Source: Mycobacterium sp. 1554424.7 (GTDB lineage Bacteria > Actinomycetota > Actinomycetes > Mycobacteriales > Mycobacteriaceae). Taken from it: 64,000 nucleotides of DNA. The stretch spans positions 1 through 64,000 of the forward strand of contig NZ_LZSE01000100.1 of assembly GCF_001665295.1 (NCBI RefSeq), in the 5' to 3' direction. Of this stretch, positions 1-15,966 are shown one piece after another (the first letter of the stretch is position 1; each line of letters begins with the position of its first letter). The notes below the pieces were generated by a model. The model was not told where the DNA came from. It did not search any database and saw nothing but the letters and a program-made list of their open reading frames with translations. Both the position numbers and the translations under genes were made by a program.

Positions 1-2057
1 CCCCGGGGATCACCGGCGCCGGCGGGGCCGGCGGCCACGCCGGCAACGGCGGGGCGGGCGGGGTCGGCGGCAACGCCGGCGGCAACGGCGCGGCCAACGG
101 CAGCGGCGGCCACGGTGGCAACGGCGCCACCGGCGGCGCCGGCGCCGAAGCCGGCTCCAGCCTGGGGCTCGGCACCACTGGCCCGGTCGGCGGCGCCGGC
201 GGCAATGGTGGCAACGCCGGGGCCGGCGGCGCGGCCGGTCAGGGCGGCACCGGCGCAGGCACCGCGGGCGCAGCGGGGACCGCCGGCAACGGCGGACACG
301 GCGGCAACGGCGGCACCGGAGACAGCGGCGCCACCATTGGCGGAACCCTCAACGGCGGCAACGGATTTGTCGGCGGCGCCGGCGGGGCCGGCGGCACCGG
401 AGGCAACGGCGCGGCCGGGGTCGCCAACGGCAACGGCGGCCAGGGCGGGAACGGGGGCCAAGGCGGCGCTGGCGCCGACGGTATGCTCGGCGCCGGCGGA
501 CTGCTCGGCGGCACCGGCGGCAAGGGCGCCGACGGCGGCGTGGGCGGGGCCGGCGGCAATGCCGGCAGCGGCGGGCTGAGCGGCACGGGCACCGCCGGCA
601 ACGGCGGCCAGGGCGGCACCGGGGGTGCCGGCGGCAACGGCGGCAGCGGCGCAGCGATCCTCAACGCCTTGGGCAGCCTCGGCGGCGGCAACGCCGGCGA
701 CGGCGGTGCCGGCGGCCACGGCGGGGCGGGCGGCAACAGCTTCAACAACGGCACCAACGGCACGGGCGGCGCCGGCGGCCACGGCGGTCAGGGCGGCACC
801 GGCGGCTCCGGGGCCTCGGCGTCGGTGCTGAGCGGCGTGTTCAGCACCGATGGCGGCATCGGTGGCAACGGCGGCACCGGCGGCAACGGCGGGGTCGGCG
901 GGGCCGCGGGCAGCGGCGGCAATCCGGCCACCGGGGTCGTCGGCGCCGGCGGCGACGCCGGCAACGGCGGCAACGGCGGCAACGGCGCGAACGGCACCGC
1001 CGGCACCAACGTGGTGGGCAGCACCGCCGGCGGGGCGGGCGGCCACGCCGGCAACGGCGGTGGCGGCGGCACCGGCGGCAACGCCGGCGGAACCGGGGCG
1101 GCCAACGGCAGCGGCGGCAGCGGCGGCAACGGCGGCACCGGCGGCAACGGCGCCAACGCCGGGACCAGTGTCGGGCTGGGCACGGCCGGCGCGGCCGGTG
1201 GCGCCGGCGGCGCCGGCGGGAACGGCGGGGCGGCCGGGGCGGCCGGCAGCATCGGAAACGGCGCCGGCACCATCGGGACCGGTGGTACCGGCGGCAACGG
1301 CGGCACCGGCGCGACGGGCGGCACCGGCGACGCTCTCCTGGCCGGTCTGCTCAACGGCGGCAACGGCCTGACCGGTGGCGTCGGCGGGGCCGGCGGCCAG
1401 GGCGGGGCCGGCGGTGCGGGCGTCGGCGGCGTTCACGGCGGCACCGGCGGCACCGGCGGTGTCGGCGGCCAGGGCGGCACGGGCGGCGCCGGTGGCACGG
1501 GGCTGGGCCTCGACCTCGCCGGCGGCAACGGCGGCATGGGCGGCGGCGGCGGTGTCGGCGGCAACGGCGGCGCCGCCACCGCCGGCGGTCACGGCGGCGC
1601 CGCGGGCAACGGCGGCGCCAGCGGCGCCGGCGGCAAGGGCGGCGCCAGCGGAATTCTTGGTCTGCTCGGGGGCGGCGGCGGCACGGGCGGCCAGGGCGGC
1701 GTCGGCGGCCACGGCGGCCACGGCGGCGCGGCAACCGGCGGCGGTCACGGCGGTCTCGGCGGGAACGGCGGCGGCGGCAGCATCGGCGGCGCCGGCGGCA
1801 CGGCCCTAACGGGCACCGGCGGCACCGGCGGCCAGGGCGGTACCGGAGGCGGCGGGGGCGACGGCGGCGACGCGACCGGCGGTGCCGGCGGCAATGGCGG
1901 CAACGGCGCCAACGGCGGCAACGGTGGCGCGGGCGGCGCCGGCGGCTCCCAGGGCGTCGGCGGCACGGGAGGTGGCGGCGGCGCCAAGGGCACCGGCGGG
2001 ACCGGCAGCCCGGCCGGCAGCAATGGCACCAACGGCAGCACTGGCTCGCACGGTTGA
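1..2057 (+). CDS. PE_PGRS-type glycine-rich protein, 5' end missing
   Basis: The reading frame is open from position 3 to a TGA at 2055-2057, giving 684 residues with no start in the window, so the N-terminus (a PE domain would be expected) lies upstream. Nearly the whole sequence is Gly-Gly-X / Gly-Gly-Asn-Gly repeats with Ala, Thr and Asn, interrupted by short leucine-bearing breaks (for example around 478-520, 655-690, 1330-1370 and 1650-1680). This is the PGRS pattern of mycobacterial PE_PGRS proteins, which are generally ESX-5-secreted and surface-exposed. No C-terminal globular domain follows; the repeat runs almost to the stop. It converges on argH with 16 bp between stop codons. Because no PE domain is visible, the name rests on the repeat alone; function is unknown. 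Confidence 0.85.
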   Translation, partial: PGITGAGGAGGHAGNGGAGGVGGNAGGNGAANGSGGHGGNGATGGAGAEAGSSLGLGTTGPVGGAGGNGGNAGAGGAAGQGGTGAGTAGAAGTAGNGGHGGNGGTGDSGATIGGTLNGGNGFVGGAGGAGGTGGNGAAGVANGNGGQGGNGGQGGAGADGMLGAGGLLGGTGGKGADGGVGGAGGNAGSGGLSGTGTAGNGGQGGTGGAGGNGGSGAAILNALGSLGGGNAGDGGAGGHGGAGGNSFNNGTNGTGGAGGHGGQGGTGGSGASASVLSGVFSTDGGIGGNGGTGGNGGVGGAAGSGGNPATGVVGAGGDAGNGGNGGNGANGTAGTNVVGSTAGGAGGHAGNGGGGGTGGNAGGTGAANGSGGSGGNGGTGGNGANAGTSVGLGTAGAAGGAGGAGGNGGAAGAAGSIGNGAGTIGTGGTGGNGGTGATGGTGDALLAGLLNGGNGLTGGVGGAGGQGGAGGAGVGGVHGGTGGTGGVGGQGGTGGAGGTGLGLDLAGGNGGMGGGGGVGGNGGAATAGGHGGAAGNGGASGAGGKGGASGILGLLGGGGGTGGQGGVGGHGGHGGAATGGGHGGLGGNGGGGSIGGAGGTALTGTGGTGGQGGTGGGGGDGGDATGGAGGNGGNGANGGNGGAGGAGGSQGVGGTGGGGGAKGTGGTGSPAGSNGTNGSTGSHG

Positions 2058-2073
2058 GCGGCCCTCGCGCGGG

Positions 2074-4786
<2,713 letters not shown>

Positions 4787-4798
4787 TGCTCTGTCTCC

Positions 4799-7384
<2,586 letters not shown>

Positions 7385-7388
<4 letters not shown>

Positions 7389-8268
7389 GCGCTGATTACC
7401 TTGGTTCCGGTGCCCGCATCGGTGAAAAGCTCGACCAGGACGCAGTGTTCGACCCGGCCGTCGATGACGTGCGCGCTGGGCACCCCGCCGCTGACGGCCC
7501 GCAGGCACGCCTCGACCTTGGGGATCATGCCGGTCTCCAGGGTTGGCAGCAGCCGCGCCAGCGCGACGGTGTCGATTTCGCTGACCAACGACGCGCGGTC
7601 CGGCCAGCTGGTGTACAAGCCTTCGACATCGGTGAGCATCAACAGCTTTTCGGCTCCCAGGGCTTCGGCCAGCGCCGCCGCAGCGGTGTCGGCGTTGATG
7701 TTGTGGACCACGCCTTCGGCGTCCGGCGCCAGCGTCGAGACCACCGGGATACGCCGCGCCGCAATCAGATCCAGCACGGCGTCGGTGTTGACCAGCTCGA
7801 CGTCGCCCACCAGGCCGATGTCGGTGGCCACGCCGTCGACCGTGACGCTGCGCCGCACCGCGGTGAACAGTTGCGCGTCCTCGCCGGTGATGCCGACGGC
7901 GTAGGGTCCGTGCGCGTTGATCAGGTTCACCAGTTCGCGGCCGACCTGGCCGAACAAGACCATCCGCGCCACGTCGAGCACTTCCGGTGTGGTGACCCGG
8001 AAGCCGCCCTTGAAGTCGCCTTCGATGCCGAGCCGGCGCAGCATGGCGGTGATTTGCGGACCTCCCCCGTGCACGACGACGGGGTGGATGCCGCAGTTGC
8101 GCAGGAACGCCATGTCGGCCGCGAAGGCGTGGCGCAGCGCGTCGTCGGTCATGGCGTTGCCGCCGTATTTGATGACGACGATCTTGCCGTGCAGCTGCTT
8201 GAGCCACGGCAGGGCCTCGGCCAGCACCTGCGCTTTGACCTGGGTGTGTAGCTGTTCGACGTTGAGGC

Positions 8269-8272
<4 letters not shown>
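7385..8272 (-). CDS. argB: N-acetylglutamate kinase
   Basis: 295 residues. It phosphorylates N-acetylglutamate and is usually the step inhibited by arginine. The amino-acid-kinase fold shows IKYGGNAM (phosphate-binding Lys and Gly-rich loop, near residue 33) and VVHGGGPQI. An N-terminal helix of about 20 residues precedes the core, as in the hexameric arginine-sensitive enzymes. The ATG at 8272 overlaps the argJ stop (ATGA), and the stop overlaps the argD start. Confidence 0.97.
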
Positions 8273-10560
<2,288 letters not shown>

Positions 10561-10675
10561 TCCATTCTGACCTGCTGAACCGGAGGCGGTGTGCGCCCAG
10601 GAGGTCGCGTCGGGCAAGGCTTCGCTTCGCTTCGGAAAGGGCGAGGCCTACACGACTCTCCTGGGCGCCACCGGG

Positions 10676-12658
10676 CTATGCGGCGACCCCGATGCCCAAG
10701 CTGGCCTCGATGGCCGCCTGCAGCGCGAGTTCGAGGTCGGTCAGGGCAGTGTTGATGGACACGACGACCGAGCCGCCGGTCTGTTCCAGCGTGGAGGCCG
10801 CGCCGGAGAGGCCGGTCGCCAGGTCGGTGGCGAGCCCGAGCACGCCGGGAGCGCCCACGCCCAGAGTCGCCCCGAAACCGCCGAAGAGCGCGCCGCCGAC
10901 CTGGGCTGCGGTGTTCTCCCAGATAGTCACCAACGCGTTACCCGTGCCGGCCAGCCCGGACAGGCCCGTCGCCAGGCTCCCGCCCAGGGTTTCACCCGCG
11001 TGGACCAGGCCCGCGAGGCCGCCGGTGAGGCCGCCTGCCAGGGATCCGGTGGCCTGTAGCAGGCCATTCAGAGCGACACCGAGGTTAGCCGACAGCGCCG
11101 CATTGATGGACAGTCCCAGGTTGGGAATGGACAGCGTCGACAACGCGGCAGCGAAGTTGGCGGCCAGGCTCTCGCCGGTCTGGATCGCCGTGTTCAGGCC
11201 CGCTGCGAAGTTGCCGGCGAAGTTGGCCGCCAGATTCTCACCGGTCTGAATAAACGCGTTGAGGTTGGTGCCCAGGTTCAGGCTTCCCGACAACATCGCG
11301 TTCAGCGACGCACCCAACCCATTCAGCGACGCGCTAATCGAACCGCCGATCCCGTTCAGCGCCGCGCTCAGTCCGACACCCAGCGCACCCAGGTTAGGCA
11401 GCGTGAACGGAGGCAGGGCCGGGAAGGTGAAAGGCGGCAGCGTCAATGCCCCCGACAACACCGCGTTCAGCGCCGCGTTGATGTCGGCGCCCAGGTTGGG
11501 CAGCGTGATCGGCGGCAGACCCGGGAACGGCGGCAAGGTGAAGCTCGGCAGCCCCGGCAGCGTCAGGTTGATCGGCGGCAACGTCAACGCCCCCGACAAC
11601 ACCGCATTGAGAGCCGCGTTGATGTCGGCCCCCAGGTTGGGCAGCGTGATCGGCGGCAGCCCCGGGAACGGCGGCAAGGTGAAGCTCGGCAGCCCCGGCA
11701 GCGTCAGGTTGATCGGCGGCAACGTCAACGCCCCCGACAACGCCGCGTTCAGCGACGCACTCAGGTTGGCGCCCAAGCCATTCAGCGCAGCACCGAGCTG
11801 CACTCCGAACGCACCCAGGTTCGGAATCGTCAGCGCCGGCAGACCCGGCAGCGACGCCAGGAAGTTCGCCGCCAGCGTCTCACCGGTCTGAAGCGCCCCA
11901 TTGAGACCCGCCCCGAGGTTGCCGGCCAAATTACCCAGTCCGTTGATTCCCGCGGCAAGGTTGGCGGCCAAGCCATTCAGGCTGCCACCCAGGCTGGCCG
12001 ATAGGGCCGCATTGAGGTCAACAGCGAAGTTGGCGTTCAGCAGCGCCTGCAGGGCGCCGTTGGCCTGGGCCATCAGCTGGGCACCCGTGGCCGACAAGGC
12101 CGCACCGCTATTTTCTAGCGCGAGCCCGGCCTGGACGATGGCGTTCCCGGTCTGGACCATCCCGTTGCCGATACCCGAGAGGATGAAACCGCCAGTCTGG
12201 AAAGCGATTCCGCCGAGCCCGGCACCCAGAAGCGTTTCCAGCGTACCGCCGAGCGACGCCCCCAAACTGGTACTCAAGCCGGCCGACAAAGACGCGCTAA
12301 GCGAGGCACCGAGCCCGGAAAGCGCAGCACCGAAGTCCGCCGCCAAATTGCCGCCGCCCGAGAGCAACGCAGCGCTGTTGGCGATTTCGGCGGTCACATA
12401 AGCGGTCGCGCCGCCACTCAGCGTGTTGACGAAGGCGTTGTAGGACGAGGCTGCTTGCGCACTCAGCGCTTGGAACTCCTGGCCGACGTTTGCGAAGAGC
12501 GCGGCGATGGCGGCCGATACCTCATCCCCCGCGGCGGGCGCCATGCTGGTGGTCGGGGCGACGATCGCCTGGGTGACCTCATCCACTGCCGAGCGAATAC
12601 TCGCAAGATCTTGGGCTGCTACCTCGATGAGATCGGGAACTGCAACGACGAAAGACAT
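10676..12658 (-). CDS. PE-family protein with long Leu/Ala/Asn-rich repeat region
   Basis: 660 residues from the ATG at 12658. An upstream ATG two codons earlier abuts the GGGGAG ribosome site, so the internal ATG, which gives the canonical M-S-F start, is better spaced. Residues 1 to about 92 form a PE domain ending in the ESX export motif Y-V-T-A-E. The rest is built of short amphipathic repeats such as LGASLSAGLS, GALQTGETLAANFLASL and PNLGADINAALNAVLSGAL, including a near-identical 47-residue tandem duplication. It is not PGRS, has no catalytic motif, and lacks the conserved C-terminal blocks of its neighbours. It is likely ESX-secreted or surface-associated; function unknown. It lies 152 bp upstream of argC and is transcribed in the same direction. 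Confidence 0.85.
   Translation of the reverse strand: MSFVVAVPDLIEVAAQDLASIRSAVDEVTQAIVAPTTSMAPAAGDEVSAAIAALFANVGQEFQALSAQAASSYNAFVNTLSGGATAYVTAEIANSAALLSGGGNLAADFGAALSGLGASLSASLSAGLSTSLGASLGGTLETLLGAGLGGIAFQTGGFILSGIGNGMVQTGNAIVQAGLALENSGAALSATGAQLMAQANGALQALLNANFAVDLNAALSASLGGSLNGLAANLAAGINGLGNLAGNLGAGLNGALQTGETLAANFLASLPGLPALTIPNLGAFGVQLGAALNGLGANLSASLNAALSGALTLPPINLTLPGLPSFTLPPFPGLPPITLPNLGADINAALNAVLSGALTLPPINLTLPGLPSFTLPPFPGLPPITLPNLGADINAALNAVLSGALTLPPFTFPALPPFTLPNLGALGVGLSAALNGIGGSISASLNGLGASLNAMLSGSLNLGTNLNAFIQTGENLAANFAGNFAAGLNTAIQTGESLAANFAAALSTLSIPNLGLSINAALSANLGVALNGLLQATGSLAGGLTGGLAGLVHAGETLGGSLATGLSGLAGTGNALVTIWENTAAQVGGALFGGFGATLGVGAPGVLGLATDLATGLSGAASTLEQTGGSVVVSINTALTDLELALQAAIEASLGIGVAA
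11448..11729 (-). repeat. 141-bp tandem repeat (two full units) inside the PE gene
   Basis: Two consecutive 141-bp (47-codon) units, 11448-11588 and 11589-11729, are nearly identical at the DNA level, and related partial units flank them. Each unit encodes a Leu-Pro-rich block (TLPPINLTLPGLPSFTLPPF, then PGLPPITLPNLGADIN). The near identity, including silent positions, points to a recent duplication, and copy number could vary between strains. Confidence 0.9.
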
Positions 12659-12908
12659 GTTCATCTCCCCACGCGAATGAACGACATATACGTTTGTGAG
12701 CCCGAATTATCGAGGCAAGCTGAGCGTAATGGTGTGCCACACAAGCACATTCGAAAACGGATGTTTTCAACAGGGTCCAGCGGGTCTATTTACGATTCTG
12801 CGGACCGGCCAGGGGAGACCTAGCGTACCGGAACGGCGCAGGTCACGATACTTAAGGTACAAACCCCTTGCTATTGAACAATTTTCAGTCCGCTGGGCCT
12901 CCTCGTCG
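12659..12908. promoter_or_regulatory. Upstream region of the 10.7-12.7 kb PE gene
   Basis: This is a comparatively AT-rich intergenic stretch. It holds the perfect palindrome GAAAAC-GGAT-GTTTTC at 12753-12768, about 95 bp upstream of the start, and a second partly symmetric site near 12850 (TACTTAAGGTAC). The first may be an operator. No gene is supported here. Confidence 0.45.
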
Positions 12909-14628
12909 TCACAATTTGACTACACGTGATCGCATTCGGCATGTGCCGAATAGGGGAGGTTCCCACTGGCCCCGCGCTTTAAACATCGCAAGAAAAATAT
13001 ACCTTGAATTGGTATCCGCGTACCGAAAATACGAGAATGACAAGGCCTTTCCGCTGGCCCCCATCTCTACGACCCGGCGGACGCGAGCACGGCGAAGAAT
13101 GCGGGCGAGCAATCGGAGCCGCTTGGCCCGCCAGGAAGCGCAAGCGGCGGTGGACCGACATGGCGCCCATCCGAGGGCGGTCAAACTGGTATCGGTGTAC
13201 CGAAAACGCGCGAGCGACAAGGCCTTTCCGCCGATCTCCGTCTCGGCGACCCAAGCGGCTAGAAGATTAGGAGGTATCGATACCAGCGGCGGGGGCGACG
13301 CGAGCGCGCCGATCGCTTGAGCAAGTCGTTGGGGCACGTAGTTCACCAGGAACGGCAGGAGCCCGCTGAAGGGCGTGCTGCCGGCACCAATGGTGACATT
13401 GACCGGCGGTAGCACGCTGTTGTCCAGGAGCGTGATTGTCGCCGTCACTGGGTAATAACCGGGCGCATGGAGTATGCCGTCGAGCGGGAAGTTGGCGACC
13501 ACGGTGACGTTGGCGATGTTCCCCATGGCGGGCCCGGAGAGGTTCGATAGGTTCAGCGCGTACCGGACTGTCGCCTGGCCGTTGAGGAAGCCGTTCGCGA
13601 TGACGGCGGGTGCATCGACGAAGGCGGCGAAGGCCGCCGAGGCGTTCCCGGCCTCGACGGCCGCCGCAAACGTCGACGCGCTGTAAGCCGCCGCATCTAT
13701 CATTGTGGCCGGCGGGCCCATCAGGGCGGCGCCGAACACCATCGGCAGCCCGACGGCGTTGTCCACGGTCACATCGGTGGGCACGGTGAGTGACTGAACA
13801 ACCAGGGATGACGTGACGCCGTTATTCGTGAGTGTCGCAACGACATTGGCAATGTTCTGCGCGATGCGACCGGGTATGGCGGCAACCGGCTGGAAATCGC
13901 CCGTCTGGAATGCGGTGGCGATGGCTTGGGCGTAGCTCATCTGATTGGCGACGACCTGCCGCAGGAACGGGAATGGATCGGCCAACCAACCGCCCATGAG
14001 GCTTTGCAGGTTGACCGATGTGTTGTAGACGAGCGCTTCGTACGGGCCCGCGATGCCCGTGAAGTACGGGCCAGAGACGGCCTGCGCGTTCAGCAGGCCC
14101 GGAAGTATCGAATTCCCAACGCCGGTAAGCGAATTCGTCAGTCCGCCAAGAGTGGTGGGCAACCCGGGGAGTGCGCCCGCCACAAGCGATCCCAGATTGC
14201 TTCCGAGTGTGCCCAGGTCTCCAAGCGAGCCTAGGCCGCCGAGAGGGGAGCCGCCGGACGTGCCGCCGCCGAGGAGGCCGGCGACGCTCACGCTCTGGGC
14301 GGAGGCCGCGGTCCCGCTGATCGCGGTCGCCGCAGTCCGTTCGGCGCTGGCGGCCTCGGTGCCGGCGTAGGCGCCCGCGGCAGCGTTCACCGCTTTGACG
14401 AACTCGGCGTGGAACGCCTGGGCTTGGGCGCTGAGCCACTGAAAGTCCTGGCCGAACTTGTCGAACATCGCCGACATGGCGGCCGATATCTCGTCCGCGG
14501 CGGCGGGGAGAATCCCCGTCGTGGGTCCGGCCGCGCTTGACGCTGCCTCCTCCACCAGCGAACGGGATGTCCGCCAAGTCTCGGGCTGCCGCCTCCACCT
14601 GCTGGGGCGCCACCGTCAGGAACGACGT
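12909..14628 (-). pseudogene. Broken PE-family gene (lost start, frameshift in PE domain, run-on 3' end)
   Basis: The frame carries most of a PE protein: the PE domain second half with export motif Y-A-G-T-E, the block YEALVYNTSVNLQSL, then DAPAVIANGFLNGQ and a C-terminal block ending LAQAIGA. Where the siblings have the M-S-F start codon this gene has ACG (14626-14628), and the purine-rich ribosome site is missing. At 14564-14567 a C-run gives a net one-base shift: the upstream frame reads A-D-I-P-F-A-G, whereas the other frame restores the family sequence around V-E-E-A-A. A GTG at 14613 or 14555 could start a fragment. Beyond about 13290 the frame runs on for some 125 residues unlike any sibling. 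It is either a decayed copy or a sequencing error at the C-run, but the ACG would still need explaining. Confidence 0.7.
13012..13252. repeat. Pair of 65-bp direct repeats
   Basis: Copies at 13012-13076 and 13188-13252 are the same length and about three-quarters identical; both contain GACAAGGCCTTTCCG and end in CGACCC. They start 176 bp apart, in the part of the broken PE frame that has no counterpart in the neighbouring PE genes. They may be intergenic elements that are now read through, or remnants of a duplicated 3' end. Confidence 0.65.
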
Positions 14629-14657
14629 GGCCGAACCCGTCGGGTCATCGCCCGCGG

Positions 14658-14696
14658 TTACCCGGTAGAACTCTAGGTAAGCACGTGCCTAATAAG
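14658..14696 (-). promoter_or_regulatory. Degenerate copy of the PE-array operator and CTAATAAG box
   Basis: TTACC (14658-14662) and GGTAAG (14676-14681) flank a longer spacer, and CTAATAAG follows at 14689-14696, as in the two better-preserved copies at 17.65 and 19.55 kb. It lies just upstream of the broken PE gene. Confidence 0.4.
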
Positions 14697-14746
14697 TCAT
14701 TTCGGGTCGGGTACTACGGATGCACGAAGCAACCGCGGCGCTTCAG

Positions 14747-15757
14747 TTAGCCGCCGAACGCAGATGCGAGCAGTTGGGGCGTGTAGTCCAGCAGCGCCGG
14801 AAGGAACCCGCCGACGGGCGGGCCGCTGACGGTGATCGGGTTGCCGAACAGTGACGCCGTCGTCACAACGGGGTGCACGGGAACGAGGAGGCCGGAGAAG
14901 GCAACGTCCGCCGTCAGGCCCGGCGCCAGTTGCACGGGTAACGTCTGCTGGCCGTTGAGGAAAGCGTTCGCGATGTTGGCCGGGGCATCGACGAACGCGG
15001 TGAACGCCGCCAGCGGGTTGCCCGTGCCTACGCCCTCGAGAAACGCTGCGCCGCTTAGCGATGCGGCGAGGCCCGCGTTGACCGGCGCGCCCAACGCATC
15101 GAAAGCCAGCAGCTCCGGCAGCCCAAGGCCGACGGCGAACGCGGGCGGATTGATCGACGTCACCGACAGCGAGGCCGGCACGGTCAACTCCCCGATCAGT
15201 TTGGCCGAGCCCAGCGCAAACTGTCCGCTCGTGTTCAGGATCGGCAGTGGGTTGCCGCTCTGCAGCGCCCCAAGGATCACCTGCGGATTGGTGTTGGTGG
15301 TCATGGCCTGCAGCACGGCGGGCGCCGTGACCGTGGCCCACGTAGCGCCGATGCCTTGCATATTGGCGGCCGTGTTCGCGAGGAGGCTTTCGTACGGTCC
15401 GGCGATTCCGGCCAAGTCGCCGGTCGCCGCCGCGGCGCCTCCCCCGAGCAGCCCCTGCGCCAGGGCCTGCTCCGCGTTGGCCGCCTCGGCGCTGAGGTAG
15501 GCCCCCGCGCCCGCGTTCAGCAGGCTGACGAATTGGGCGTGAAACGCCTGCGCCTGCGCGTTGATGGCTTGGTATTCCTGGCCGACGCTGCCGAACAGCG
15601 CTGCGATCGCCCCCGACACCTCATCCGCGGCCGCCGCCGCCACCCCGGTCGTGGGATTGGCGGCGGCCGCGCAGGCCTCGCCGAGCGCTGAGCGAATTCC
15701 CGCCAGCTGCTGGGCCGCCGCCTGGACCAACTCCGGCTGCGCAATGACAAAAGACAT
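14747..15757 (-). CDS. PE-family protein with conserved C-terminal domain
   Basis: 336 residues. The PE domain (about 1-92) starts M-S-F-V-I-A-Q-P and ends with export motif Y-L-S-A-E. It is followed by YESLLANTAANMQGIG, then a C-terminal part with FDALGAPVNAGLAASL, DAPANIANAFLNGQQTLPV and a final PVGGFLPALLDYTPQLL. These C-terminal blocks recur in the downstream-numbered siblings, so they form a family domain rather than PGRS. The ATG at 15757 follows GGGAGG at good spacing. No catalytic residues were recognised. It is probably exported by an ESX system; role unknown. Confidence 0.85.
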   Translation of the reverse strand: MSFVIAQPELVQAAAQQLAGIRSALGEACAAAANPTTGVAAAAADEVSGAIAALFGSVGQEYQAINAQAQAFHAQFVSLLNAGAGAYLSAEAANAEQALAQGLLGGGAAAATGDLAGIAGPYESLLANTAANMQGIGATWATVTAPAVLQAMTTNTNPQVILGALQSGNPLPILNTSGQFALGSAKLIGELTVPASLSVTSINPPAFAVGLGLPELLAFDALGAPVNAGLAASLSGAAFLEGVGTGNPLAAFTAFVDAPANIANAFLNGQQTLPVQLAPGLTADVAFSGLLVPVHPVVTTASLFGNPITVSGPPVGGFLPALLDYTPQLLASAFGG

Positions 15758-15831
15758 TGCTGGCCTCCCATCGGCTCATCAGGGAGATCACCGGATGGTG
15801 ACCAAGATGAAGATGAGGTTAATGGGACATA

Positions 15832-15855
15832 TGTGCAATTGGAGGAAATTGCACA
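15832..15855. promoter_or_regulatory. Palindrome upstream of the 14.7-15.8 kb PE gene
   Basis: TGTGCAATT and AATTGCACA form perfect 9-bp arms around a 6-bp spacer, 75-98 bp upstream of the start codon. This is an operator-like site, different in sequence from the CTTACC-type sites of the other PE genes. Confidence 0.5.
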
Positions 15856-15966
15856 TTTTCGTGACCTGTGTGGCGTCACGATCTCGCTACGAACAGTGCA
15901 GATACGCGGTCCGGGCGAGAGAGAGGACGGCTACTGCGGCCGCGAGGCGAAACGAGCGCTTCACGA

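Noticed and set aside
1-2057. Several long open frames on both strands in the glycine-rich region (Pro/Ala- or Arg-rich products)
   Set aside because: They are other-frame shadows of GGN-GGN repeats; products are pure Pro, Ala or Arg low complexity with no ribosome sites.
1-2057. CRISPR-like periodic repeats
   Set aside because: Periodicity is 9 bp and codon-based (Gly-Gly-X), with no fixed repeat/unique spacer pattern.
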